Of a stretch of DNA of 64,000 bases, positions 34,336 to 47,840 are shown piece after piece. Both the position numbers and the translations under genes were made by a program. The stretch lies in NCBI GenBank assembly GCA_024734555.1, contig JANPWX010000204.1, positions 1,488,758 through 1,552,757 of the forward strand. Reading direction: 5' to 3'. The DNA is from Trochalopteron elliotii (Eukaryota > Chordata > Aves > Passeriformes > Leiothrichidae). The first letter of the stretch is position 1, and each line of letters begins with the position of its first letter. The notes under the pieces were generated by a model. The model saw only the letters and a program-made list of their open reading frames with translations, was not told the DNA's origin and did no database searches.

Positions 34336-37300
34336 CTGAGAAGAGAAGAATTAAAAAAAAAACAACTGTGAGAGAACAATACATTAAATGAAATAATGGT
34401 TCCTCTGCACTTGGAAGGCTGGACCATCCATCTCTCTGACGGCTCTAAAGATTGTTTCATTTTTTCTTGTCTCTTCTGACCTGACTTGTCATTTCAGAAA
34501 TTATTTAATCTGCATAAAAATGAGAAGCTCAGCTGACATCTTCACATCTTGCAGAAATAGCCATCAGTAAATGATCTTTGAAATAGGTTGTGTGGAACAG
34601 CAGCTTTCTAGAGAATATTCATTTTTCTTTTCCCTGTTTTCAGGGGTCTTTCTGCCTTGTGTGCACTTGGCTCAGCAGATAAATTCACGTTCACTTACTC
34701 TTACTTTTCCTAGTTGGATGATTAAAAATCTATCTAGTGTATCATTTCCTTCATTGACTAAATGCCATTTTATTTGAGTTCTGCTGTGCAGGAATAAGAT
34801 CTTGTAAGATCTGATGATAATTTAAAAAAAAGACACAGGAGAGCCATCCTTCTCACCCTCCCTCATACCCTGGAATGTTCTCTCTGGCATGTTTTTAATC
34901 TCTAACAATTACAACCTGATGTTTAGACTTAACTGTGGTATTTACCCTGCTCCAGTCTCAGCATGTAGCACAGGTAGGATTATATTTGCCTTTCAATTGA
35001 ATTGTTCTAATTCTTCAGACAAGGAAAGAAAATCTATTACATTCACTGTCTTTTGGGGCTTGGGGATAGCAGAAAAGAGGATGGTTTTGCAGACTATCTT
35101 TTCAGTAGCAGACATTAATCTGCTGTGTGATACACTGAAATGTATTACTGCTCAGTGGTAGGGAATAAAGTTTTTCATCCTTCTGTACTTTAGAAGTTGT
35201 TACCTACTTTTAATTTCTTCTTGCTTGCTTTATTAAATAAATTGAAACTAAAAAAATAGTGAAGCATCAAGTAACTCCACACCCTGTGTCCCCTCTTTTT
35301 TTTGGCCTTGTCTTGCATGAAAAAAATGGTAATTTTTTAAGTGCAAGCTTTAATCTCTCAGCCTAACACATCTGGTTATATTTCATATATAGAAGAAATA
35401 TAGTCCTCATTTACATTTGTAACTTGTATTTATAAATACTATTGGCTTCCTGTTCTGCCTTCTCCTCAGGCTAGTGATAATTTTGGAAATATGCGCATGC
35501 CGTGGTGTGATTGCCTGTTTTAGTGCTTTGATTTTATTTTGATCAGCAGACACTGCTAAATAGCTTGCACACACAATTAACTTGTTTTTTTTCAACTCCT
35601 TTCTGTGGAGCCCTTGGAGGCAGACCAGGAGTCCATATGAATCCATGGTTTATATGTTGAGAGCCACCATTGCCTGCTGCTTCAGGGGAGGGTTATCTGG
35701 CAGAGAAGTTCAGGAGCACTTCTGTACTTTGTTCACTTACACTCTCAGCAGAAAAGACATGTCCCATGAATGGGAAAAGCAGTTTTCTGTGCTCTGAGGT
35801 TTCAATGACAAGCCCTGTGATCTGGGGAACCTCAAAGGGAATTCAAGTTCACTCTTCCTCTTTCATTAATAACATAAGGAACGAGGATTATTTCTCTCAG
35901 TAGGACTGGACATAGGTGAGATGTACAAACTTTGGCCTTGCTGTGCACAAGCAATTTCAGTAAGAATACAAGAACTCAATTCTCTGTGCATATTGAGACA
36001 CTCATTTTGTAGCACAACCCAGAGAAAAATGTGCTTTCAATGAGGACACACCACCATTATGAGAATAAATGACATTCAGCATAGTGAGAAGTTGCAACCC
36101 CAATTCAGTTATCATATTTGCTTTCACTGGACTCTCAAAATACTGAGTACTTAATCAATATAATAATTTTTTTCTGAAAATATTCCAAAGATACAGAGCT
36201 CATTGATTTTGAAATTAAGAGCCTGGAAAATATTTTCTTTTTAAAGTTAAGTAAATGAAAACGTCCTTGTCTCTCTCTCCTCTGTCTTGTGGCCCTTGTA
36301 TGAAACTACTTTAAAAGGCAGACACAGTAATGTGATCTAAGAAGCTGACATTATTTAAAAACTATCTGTGACTTTCCTTCATTAAGTCTGACAGTTGGAT
36401 GAAAAAGCAGCTGAAGTACAAAATATTTGTCATCAAAGCTGCTATATAAAATATGGATGATCACTTTTGACGGGAAACATATTATGTGTGAGCACCTGTG
36501 ACACATCATTATGAATAGATTCTCTTGACAGAGAAAACATTATGTGCAACTGCTCTGAGGTCAAGATGTGTGTGTGAGCTGAGACAGGCAATACTTTACT
36601 ATTGAAATATGATAATTCTCTATAGCCAAGATCCATTACATGGCAAATTTCCATCTTCCCTTTAACTCCAGCAGTACTAAGTGTAAAATGAAATGTACTC
36701 CTAGCCATTTTCATAATTTCTGTCTCTTTTCATGCATTCCAGATACATGTCACACAAATAGCAGAGCAAAAAAGGAAAGCCTGTAGTTCCAAATGGAGAC
36801 TGTTATTGCTAGTGTTATGGACCAAGGAATAGGATAAAATATGCAAGTCAAGCTCCATTGATTTGATGTCATGCTACAAGTAACTCTGTGAAGCAAAATA
36901 AGCTCCAGTTCTTGGAAATTCTTAAAAAATATAACTGAAAACCAGAATTAACATTTTAAATGAAGCACATGTTTTTCTCTCTTAAAAACTATTAAAGAGA
37001 TGTGCTTTTTTGATTGTCTGTTACTGCGTCCGGCATTTCTTTGAGTCTTGTATCTGTGTTATAAAATAGTTTCTCATTTGTGTCGCAATAAGGGTAGACC
37101 TTTTTTCTGGCCCAGGCAAGAATCAAAGCAGGAAGGGACAAGCTGCATGCTCCAGACACTGGCATTCTTTGAAAGCACTGGGCTTTTTCATTGAACCTGG
37201 GAGAAAAAAAATTGTGGAGCAAAAATATTTGTGCCTCAAGAATGAGATAATGTGTTTGAAATAAGGCATCTCCAAGTTCCAGCTGAAGATCTTGTTCTTG

Positions 37301-40300
37301 TTACCCCTCAGCCTCCTCCCTCTCTGGTTCAGATCCAGGTGCTTGCCATATCCTCGCAATGTATGGGCCAGTCCTCTCTCTGCTGCAAAGACTGGGTGGG
37401 ATTGAAGGGATTCCAGAATCCATTCAATCTTCTGGGTACAGAACTGTCCTGTACTCTTCCTCTCTCATTGCAGCAAGTTGTTAGTACCTGCAGATCTCTA
37501 GTGCTTCAGCAACTGAAACCATAATCCCAAGGAAGCAACCAGAAGTTTTACCTCTTTTTTTTTCCCTATATCAGACACTGAGCTCACAGTTTAAGTCATG
37601 TGCCGCAAGAAGCTGGAAACATAAAGCCCATCTGGTAAAATCCAGTCACGGTACACCAGGAGTAAGCATTGCTTCAAATTTCTAGACTTAGGTCAACAGT
37701 AGAAATGGGTAAGTAATGTATATCCACATTAAGAAATGCTTTGAAGTGAAAAAGCAGGTGATAAAGCACTAGGAGAGCACAGACCACTCCTGTTAGCCAC
37801 AAATTATAGATGTGGTAAGAGGGATGAAGAAAGATTCAGTGCCTTGGCAGAGGGTTGGGCACTGTGGCCTTGTGGGTTAGGCACTGGCTGCAGAACCAGG
37901 AGGTATGGACTGTAGCTTTGCAAATATGTCCAAGAAATGCTCTTGCTAAATACACTTGTTTGAAACCACTTGGTCTTTGGTACACCCTACTGTGTTACAA
38001 AGACAAAAAAAATGACATACAAAAAATTCTCAACAATGTTCAGAACTGACTCAATGAGGATGAAATACTCTATGCATGACCCTACTAACCATTGAGTGCT
38101 CCGTCCTCTTGTATCCAAACGCTTTTTGAACACAGTGAAATCACAGACTCTCAGGGATGGAAAATACAGCATAGCAGTGGGCAAAGCAAATGGTGGGAGC
38201 ACAGAGACACAAAGACAAGTTCTTTCTCAGCTTTTACACAAACATCAGCCAGAAGTGATGCAAACTACTCATTTGCAGACTCATGACTGGCTATAGGTCC
38301 AAAATCTGTCCCTTCTTTTTTCTTTTTGAAAAATCTAAACACTGGAGATTAGAGAAGACCCTAAATGAATGTTGAACTGTTCCCTTCTCCTGTCTGGTTT
38401 TAAGCCCCTTTTTTCCCAGAGGTCTCTTTTTGTGCAAGATGTTTGTCCAGATATTAGCTTTAAGTCTCATTAGCAAATGAAATCTCAGAGTATTTTCCAA
38501 AAGCCTACTCTGGAAACAATGAGTTGTGATCTCTGTCAAAAATAGAAAGTTAAGGATAAGGAGCTGAGTTTGAATCTTAACTTTTGTGGACGAGAAGCTA
38601 GATTTTGACTGTGTGCAGCAAATAAATTCTAAACCTTTGCAATGACATTTTTCAATCAGTTTTACTCTGTGTATAGATTAAAATTTATGGAATTCAAAAA
38701 AATATGGAAACAAGAAAATGCAGGAGTAATCCAGCTGAGCATATGTTCTGACAGCTGGGGGAAAGCACTGGGTTGAAGAATATTCTTTGCTCAATTGCCA
38801 CAGGTGATGTGCATCTCATCGCCTCTCTCCAATAACAAGATGTCCATTTAGAGGTTTGCTCTTGAAGTGGGCATGCTAGGCAAATGAAATCAATCCCTGC
38901 TGCTGCTCCTGGTTTCTCAGGCTTGCGAGTTCTCACAGGAAATATTTTCACAGCAGAGCTGCTCTGGAATTCGGCCTTCCCAGCTGGGCTGCCCCTTGCT
39001 GGGAGAGCCAGACCCCACCTCAGCTTCTACCACCACGCAGCACCCTCACAGACATTAGTCCTTGTGGTGGTGGGGATTTGGGATGGGAAATGCCATGGGT
39101 TCTCGTGTCATTCAATTGCTTTGTGTGCTCGCTTATGTTCCTTTCTCTTTCCCTTGCCCAGTGAGAAGCAGCTGCCTGTGGTAGTGGCCTGAAAACAATA
39201 CTTCATGTAAAGCAGAGCCACTCTCAATCATGCAGACTGTCCTTTAGGCAAGCGCAAAGAGCACTTGGCATTCAGCTCTTCTAATGAGAAAGTCATTAAG
39301 GAATTCAGCTTGCAAACCACAGCGTATTTCTTCAGACTCTTTCTTGGACAGCGTTTCTTTGTGTGGAAACGTGTTAGAGGTGGGACACACAATGGTGGGG
39401 AAAAACACTGAACTGTCATATAGGCAGTAGGCAGTGGAGAGCAAAGACAAAGCCCAGGAGTAGTAGGACAGCCCTGGGAAAGCCAGTGTGTCTGTGCTTG
39501 ATAAATTTGTATTTTCAGTGCTAAATAGATTGCCAGCCTGGGCCAAGGTGAAAGCTGAATTCAACCTTGCAGGTTAAGTTCTGCTTGATCACTAGGACTT
39601 AAATTTCCTGCAGGGAGGCAAGGGACTGGATGTGCTGTGATGGGGGAGCAGCTGGGGAAAGTGAACCTGTACATAGCAATTACTATGTTGGATTGGCAAT
39701 AAGTTTTCTGGGATCTAACTGAATCAATGGTGATAGCTGAGGAATGTGGACTCTCTGTTCAGCCTCCTCTGGATCTACAGGAATTTGAGGCACCCGAAAA
39801 GAGGCAAAGAGGAAAAATCAGTCTGAAAGTCAACTGTTAAAACTTAATATCTTCTGCTTCTCTTTGTGATTTGATCTTCACAAATATTTTAGGACTTCTT
39901 TCTGAGAGGGTGGTAGCTCCTCCAGAGATTTGTCTGACTTCTATTTTGCTTCAGAGTATTGCTGCCTTGTGATACAAAACATGTAGCAAAGAGGATTCCC
40001 AAGTGTCTTCTTATGTTTTGAAGGAAAAAGATCTTATACAAAACAAAAAAAAATTCTCCAAACCTCTGCCTGGCTTGATAATATTTTTCTCTTCAAGAGG
40101 CACTTCACATCTGAGGGAAAAGAAACCAACCTATTTTATTCACCAAATGTCAAGACTTCTAAAAAGCAACAGAAACGTGAGTATGAGACTGTTCCAGTCT
40201 CAGGGAGTATCCGTAACTGTTTTGTAGTGGTGTCTATGAGCAAGAAGGCCCTTGGCCCAAATGGCCAAGACCTCACTGGGGATTGCCTCATCATTATTAA

Positions 40301-42429
40301 ACACATCTGGCAGAGTGATCCTGAAAATTAAGAATACTGGCAGCCAGAACACATTTCCCCAGAATTCTGTTAGAAAGAGCATCAACAGCCTGAAAAATCT
40401 CACCAGGGGTGCAGAGTTTTATGCAGTCTCCTAGCATCTTCAGCACAACAGAAATCAGCCACAACAACCACAAATGGCTCCTTGTCATTCCAGAGAGTTT
40501 TGTAAATAAACTGAAAAATTCTTTTCGTGGAGAGAGAAGGGAAATTGACTTTTTTTTCCACATACTATGGAGCACCACCAGCATTCAAGGATCCAGGAAG
40601 TTTAACCAAACTTATATACTTTAAGTATAGGAACCAAAGAGAATCCCCGAAAAAATTGCTTTAACCACTCTGGTAGTGATGGTGAAAGTAGGACCAGGTC
40701 ATGCAATACCTTCTCACATCAAGTTGTAAATCCTATAAGCAAATACAGATATTACGTTTAGAGTCAGTTGTTTCCAAATACCCAGCCTTCAAGACTATAC
40801 ATTATGAATCTTTTCTAAAATGTAAACTCAATTACATAATCTCTGTCTTATTGTCTAGATTAAAAAAGCTGTTATAGAAGGGTAAGTAATTGATCTATTA
40901 AAAGTAGTAACCTACTAATTGTATTAACCTAATAATTCTATGACCAGCTGTGTTATGACAGCCACCGGATTCAGCTACTTGCAAATAAAGCATCTGTGAT
41001 AAAAAAGGAGGTGTGATTTTTGGAAAGAGATTGTATTTGATGCACATATAGACAGTACTTTAATATTCTAGTCCTGCAGGCTGCTGTCATGAAGCTCCCC
41101 AGCTGATTTTATACTCTTCATATGGACATCGACGGTGTCACTGTGATTCCCTTGACTCTCCAATCCCTTCCCTACAAGACATGTATGTTTCTACTGAGTA
41201 AAGAAGCAAAAATGTATAGTGTACAGGCTCATTCTTTGAAATGTTGTGGTCTTTCTGCTTGAGGGTAACTTTCCATCTCCCATTTTTGTGTTTCTAACAA
41301 AGGTTGTGAATACTTAGGCTATCCTGGTGGCAGCAGAGCCTGTTCCCCCCACATCCCATTTGCTTCTCCTGTTTTGTTCTCCTAACATACTGGAGACTTT
41401 TATTGTTGCGTGTTACACAGATGCTCGTGTATTTCCAATCTGTATAAGGATCACTCAGCTCATACTGTCAACATTACACAACTACAGTAGCATTTGCAAG
41501 TTTCTCATTTCCCGCAGGGTCTTTTGAGACCAGAGTTTTTCTCTCAAAGTTTTGTTTCAGAAACCACAGAAAGAACAGCAGGATGTAACAGATTTTACTT
41601 TCCATGCTGGGGACTAGGGAGAAGGGTTTAGAGAGCAAAAGCCTGTAATCCCATGTCAAAACTATGATTTTCTACTACCATGTTTACAGCATTAAAAAAT
41701 TAATAAGCCAGACAGCAAGCCAGCCCATTGCCTTGGCAGTGCAGAGATGTGCCTTTGGTCAATTACTTAATATCCTCTCAATTTAATGTATTTTCCTAAG
41801 TGGAACTGATCAAAAGTTCGTACTGAATGAAATTATTTCTTTCTGTGTAATGATTAAATTCATACCATACTGAAGCTAAGTGGAAGCCCCAAGTACATTG
41901 TTTGCAGTGGGACTGTTCTGGACTGACACCTGCAAACATTGAAATGGAACATGTCTCTTTAAATTCAAGACTCACATCAAGATTTCAAGTCATAGGATAG
42001 GTATTAAGGAGTATCACAGTGCTGGAAAATCTCTAAAAATTGTGTTCTACAATTTGTAGCAAGGAAAAACTCTGATCTTACTTTCTGATGAAGGAAAATG
42101 GCTAACTTCTCCAGGCTGACTGGATCATCCTTTTGCCAGTGACACAAAATACTGTCCAAAATTCCAAGTTGAAATTAATGATTGAAATACTAGGTCTAGC
42201 GACTGCTTCCCTGCTGCAGTGCTATGTAGTGACACTCAGCAAATGATGATCCAACTGTTTTCACCTTTCCCTCATGTCACTGAGACCCATGCTAGTCTAA
42301 AAGAGAAAGAAGTCAAAAGTTTCTGACTGCAAAACATGAACAGTATGATGTGCAATCAAATTCAACTCTGGTGAAAAACAGACCAGAGTCGTCATCACCA
42401 GTCAGCTTGGACTCACTGACAAAAGTCTT

Positions 42430-42466
42430 GGGCCCCTAAAGTCAATGGCAAAACTCCTGTGAAGAA
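42430..42466 (+). repeat. Degenerate ancient palindromic repeat remnant
   Basis: GGGCCCCTAAAGTCAATGGC followed by AAAACTCCTGTGAAG is related to the remnant near 52.58 kb. Confidence 0.3.
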
Positions 42467-45400
42467 AATGGGGTGAGGATAATTTGTTAATCAACATTAG
42501 CGTAGTCCATGGTTTGGAGCATAGTTATCTGATTTTTAGAGGGCAGTGTGATTGGAGGGCCTGTTTAGATTGGGATTAAGTAATAGGATGGGTGAGATTT
42601 GAGTAGGCATCCAGTTCCTGAGAAACTGACTCAGTTCAACAGTCCTGTGTGCCTGGATTTTCTAGTGAAGTAACTATGAGTGGCACGTAGTTAGGGCTTG
42701 CTTTATCACCCCTTCTGTGTGCTGCCCTCCCTTTGAAGTCTGAGTCTTTCCCTCCCAACCAGCTTCACTGCTGCACACACTGACCCACATGAAAGAAATT
42801 TAGCACTCACACCAAGCATCATTCACTTCCCCAAAACCGTAATGCATCTGACATCACTGCAGTGACACACAGCAGGCAGTTTGCTGTTCAGCTACAGCTG
42901 TGCTACAAAGTATTTGAGCTGAATTATTGGGGTGCTGGTGACAAAATCAAGGCTATCATCCATTTTGTGCTAAAGAAGAGAAAGGGTTCATTTTCTGTGT
43001 AGTGATACATCACCACTTCCCAGAGGATTTTCACACCAATCAGGTCAGTTGATTGGAAGAGAAAATGAATTAAAATGAATTGAAACGTCTGCTTGGTTTT
43101 TGGGTTTTTTTGTTTTGTTTTTTTTTTTGTTTTTTAATTGATGTAACATCTATAATAGTATGTTTGTAATCCCAAATCCAATTGACAGTATAACGCTGAC
43201 ACACTAAACTTTGTCAAAATATTTCTATTTTTGAAGAGTATCATAGTCTAATGGAATTTTATTTTATTAATAATTGTCTGATTGGTTTTAATTTAAAATA
43301 GCAATAGCAACACTGTAAAGGTGATAAGGGATTATAAGATTTAGAATTTCAATTTAAAAACAAAAAGAGATTCTACAGTAAAAAAGATAAACTGAGGCCA
43401 CCTATTGACAATATTGGGTAAAAAAAACCAAAACCTCATAGCTCAATAATTATATATAAAATCAAGAATTAAATATCTAGGAAACTATGGGTTAGTGTTA
43501 TGAGTCTTATTAGACATTTTATAGTAAGAGCTGCAAAGTCAATTGTTTTGAAGCCATTTTAATATTTCTGTACAATAGCAAAAAAAATGAAAAAAAATCT
43601 AATTTGTCTTTAAAATTTGTCTCTAGCCTAAACAGAAAAAAAACCCTCACATTTGAAAAGATTAATGGGCAAACAATGAACTATAAATTTTAAGATTACT
43701 TTTTATCTAATACATTATTTAATATCACTGATGCATATCGAAAGTGACATCTGACACTTTTTTATGCACAATTGAAGAAATGGTCATAAAAATATATTTT
43801 TGTTGAAGTATTTCACTGGTAACAATGATAGGAGTCGCATCATTTAGGCTGGATGAGAGCAGCATCCTGAGGGTGCATATTTAACCTTGCTCTGGATGTT
43901 CAAGTACAAATTTGTAAGACACATCTTCCCAACCAAGCTCTTGCACAAGAAAATGATCCATTTACTATTTTGTGGCCTAAGAGAGCTGCTTTTTCAGGTG
44001 TCAGATGCCTTAGCCAGCTTGCAAAATATCCTTAGCACTTTGCAATGTGCTCTGTTGAAGAACATTTTTCTAATAACTCCAGTAATGAGGAAGGGAGGAC
44101 TGTTTGGTTCTGTTTTGTCACGCTGTAACTTAATTAAGTTAAGCTGATGCAGAATGAATGATAGAAATAGAACCCATTACTGCAAATAGAACTGCCTAAT
44201 ATAAGTTATGCCAACAATTAGTTAGGCTTCAGTGAAAACCCAACATCCCCTAGATATTAGAAAAACATGAAATCACAGCAGTTATTTTTAAAGCATCCAA
44301 TATGATGAATATTTGGCAGCTCAGCTGGTGGCCAGTGGCTTGCCACCACGTTGGGCTGCCATGAGACAGGGCTCGGATGTGAGATGACCGCAACAACACC
44401 ACTCGAAATGCTGGGCTGCTGCAAGAAAATTGGGCTAAAAAATGTCACAAGCAGATGCCAGAATGGAATAAGTGAAAGGAAAGATTGAGCTGTGTCCTAG
44501 AATGAAAACATCCTCCTTAACTGGCTCCTTGACCTCCTGGACTTGCACAAAGCAAGCCAAGCCATTTGTCTCACAGAGGTAGCTACTCCAAGTACCCAAC
44601 AAGCATATGCTCCTGGTGACAGCAATCAAAATCATGCATGAAGGGATCCAGTCCTGGGGTTGAATGATGGACCCAGTTATCAACTTGTAATCTGTAGGCC
44701 ACCAGAGCTCTACATGATGTTAGAAATCAGGAAAAATTATTGTGATGGTGTCGGTTTCGCACCTCCAAAGCAAAAATATACACAGTCCAGCACACATGAA
44801 AAAGAATCCATGTGGAAAAAGGTAAAAAGTACAGGTTAACTTTCAGCATCTAGTTACTTTGTCTTTCCCTAACAGTACCACTGAGTTATGTGCCTTTGAA
44901 GAAAGTTAGGGGTTCTCGGGTTTGAAAGGTTGATGATGTTGGCTGGCTAAGGTCCCTTTCTAGCATTGTAAAGTACTAGAATCTACATTTTCAAATCTAG
45001 GGCGTCCAGTGAGACAACTAATCTCCTGCTTCATTCCTGTGTATATGCCCTCATTTTCAGAATGGTTGCAGAAGATGGAGGTGTTCAGAGGTCTGAAAAT
45101 GAAGCTACTTATTCAGGATTCCAATCAAAGAATTGCTACTTCACTTCTAGAGCCAAACTTAGAAATTTTTGCTTTATCATTTTTGAGCTTCAAATTTTTC
45201 ATCTGCAAAGGAGAAATGATACCTATCTCTTAGGATTGTGAGGTGTTTAATTCATGGATATTTACACTATGTCCTCAGCTTTGGCTGAAATTTCTGGCTT
45301 CTTTGCACACGCAAGCCTTCATGAGAGAGACTGTTCCTGGCATCACATTAAACCTTGCTTTATAGAGAATTCTCTCATATACATCAGATTGTTATGGGCA

Positions 45401-47789
45401 CAACTATTGAGTCATGGGTGCAAGTGTGGTAACAATTTATTGTAGTTATTCACACAACATTTCCATGCACAGATTTCAAAGGCGGACTGAGACAAGTTGA
45501 GAAGCCAGTTCTTTTAACTTTCTGGTTTCTGGTCTGTGACTGAAGAGATTAGATTATTGGAAAACATGCTATTAGCACTGGCTTGCAGCCAAAGGGTCTG
45601 CTATGGATTCTGCAAGGGGTGCTGTACTCACTGTAAATTAAGGAAAAGAGCTGGGTAAGTTACTCCAGTGAGGAATGTTCCCTTTGGGAATTGTCCACAG
45701 CAAACGAGAGCTGTGGTAGGTGAGCAAAGAGCAACAGGGAGAAGAAATTAACAAAAAAGGTCAGAAATTTCATGGAAATAAAAGGCTCTTTTTCTCCTCT
45801 ACACTTAGCACTAAGTTAATAAGCTTTAAAATTTCTTGATCCCTTTTATGCTACCTTCTGCCTACCCAGACCAATTTGGGAAAAAAAACCCATACAATTA
45901 CCACGTAAGCCCATTATTAAATTCCTTCCCATTCAAAAAAGCACATCAACATATGGTTACCTACATGCATATGTTACAGACCCCTTGACTTCAATTAGAC
46001 TTAAATACCTGATTAAAATTAAGGATTCATTCTTGAATGGAGGCTCTTGTGCTTGGAGCAGACACTTATCTTCCTGAATTAGGCAAAAGCCTAACTCCTA
46101 CCATACTATGAAAATAATGCCTTGAACTTCTCAGTCATTAACTAATTCAAAGTTTAAACATTTTTTTTTTTTGCTCCTCAATAGTTTTGGGTAATTTTGT
46201 ATTGGTGAAAAAAAATCAAATATTTTCAGCATAATGACCACGTTTTCATGGTGTTCCAGAGAGCAAAACCATTATTTTTTTCTCCTTATTATTAGAAGAT
46301 TGGAAAAAAAATCTCTTCCCTAATACTGCAGAGAAAAGCAGAGCTCTGTGAATTCAAAGGACTTATGAAAGGCTTCTAGCACTACTTTATTAACTTTTTA
46401 AAATTAATGTTCATGCATTTTAAATCATTGCCATTATATTTGGGAGTAAGATTTCTACAGTGCTTGGAGTCAGCAGCCCTCTTCCTTTGTGTCTCAGCAA
46501 GAGACTCAACAAAGATAATAATTTCAGTGCTTTTTTATATAAAGGTGTTTGATTTTAGTTTACTGAATAGTTTTATAAGGGGCTACTAAGCTATATCCTC
46601 ACAGGAAGGCAAACAGATTGCTTTGATTTCAGTAAGACTCAAACCAGCGTTCTATAAAAGGAGGGACTCAAAGCCTGTTCATTAATCTCTAAAGTATCTT
46701 TTTCAGCTTAAATCTGCTGTTTGCCTTATAATACTTTCCATACCAACATCGTATGTAACACTCCATATGGAAAAAAGCCAATATCACAAAGGTGTTCTCA
46801 CAGAAAATTAGAAAGAGGTGTTCAAAGGTGAGCTAAATAAAAAGGAGGCCAAATGATCAGGAAAAACATTTACAAAGTTTATCGCGTACATGGAAAAAAG
46901 ATAATAATTAATGCAAACTATTGTGATTTCAGCCATCCTTAAAATCCCTGAGAAAACTATATAATCATGTAGCAATAGCAGCAGTAAGACTCCAAATATG
47001 TGTGCAGTTCTGTAGGACTTTTCACCTTGTGGTCCTCGAAGCACTTTTTGGCAATCAAATGAGATGCAACTCCATGATGTAAGTAAATGCTTTAGGGGCC
47101 ATATTACCTTTAACAACACATGTTTGGAGAAGAATGGGAAATGCACTGCCTGTCTGATGATTGCTATAACCAGTCTGAACTGAGACATTTGAGGAACCTC
47201 TCGGGTTGAAGCTGTGACTCTTGCCAGCAAATCCAGATTGGTTGCTGGATTGGTTGCAGATTGGTTGCGTGGTCTTATTCTACTTTGTATTGCAAGGAGG
47301 AGGCACAGCTGCCCCAAAGCCCATCCCAAAGCAATGGTTCAGTAGCGGGGATTAAGAAGGGACAGTGCATCACCTCACAGCTACTTTCCCACCTATGAAG
47401 ATCTCTAAGCTTTGAAGTGTCTTGTTGCTTCATAATGCTTGAGAGGTGCTGGTGGCAGGCAGGACACAGCAATGAGGATGTCCTCATGTCTTCCCTTGCA
47501 GCAGGAACACAGTTTCTTGGTCACTACATAGGGACAATGCTGTCTTAGACCCTGCCCCAATTCTCTCGTAACAACTTTGTAAGCAAAGAACAGCGACATA
47601 AATATTTATCACCAAAAGGCTTTCACTGGCATAGAACAGGTCTGAGCTGAGACATGCTGAGGCCTCAGTCAAACCTGCTCTTAGACAAAAAAGAGCATAG
47701 TAAGATCTCTAACTGGCTTAGGGGACTGTTTTCTCCAAAACCCGCCTTGTCTGAGCACACTTCACAGCAGCAGTTCTTTGTCTAGGCAG

Positions 47790-47793
<4 letters not shown>

Positions 47794-47833
<40 letters not shown>
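47794..47833 (+). repeat. Poly-A tract, 40 bases
   Basis: A pure A run in intron 1, bordered by GCAGT on both sides (47,786-47,790 and 47,834-47,838). No retrotransposed body is recognisable between the flanks; only ATT precedes the A run. Confidence 0.97.

Positions 47834-47840
<7 letters not shown>

Noticed and set aside
40246..40264. CTTGGCCCAAATGGCCAAG palindrome as an NFI site
   Set aside because: The half-sites are separated by seven bases rather than the usual five; a short palindrome of this length is expected by chance in 64 kb.
40197..40624. Overlapping minus-strand frames of 67 and 95 codons
   Set aside because: No homology recognised, different frames overlap without splice signals, and codon use is not distinctive.
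44925..44985. A CR1-tail-like phrase (GGCTGGCTAAGGTCCCTTTC)
   Set aside because: Too short and no other CR1 landmarks around it.
46808..47329. A 173-codon minus-strand frame
   Set aside because: No recognisable domain, mixed hydrophobic content, no supporting splice or promoter context; probably chance.
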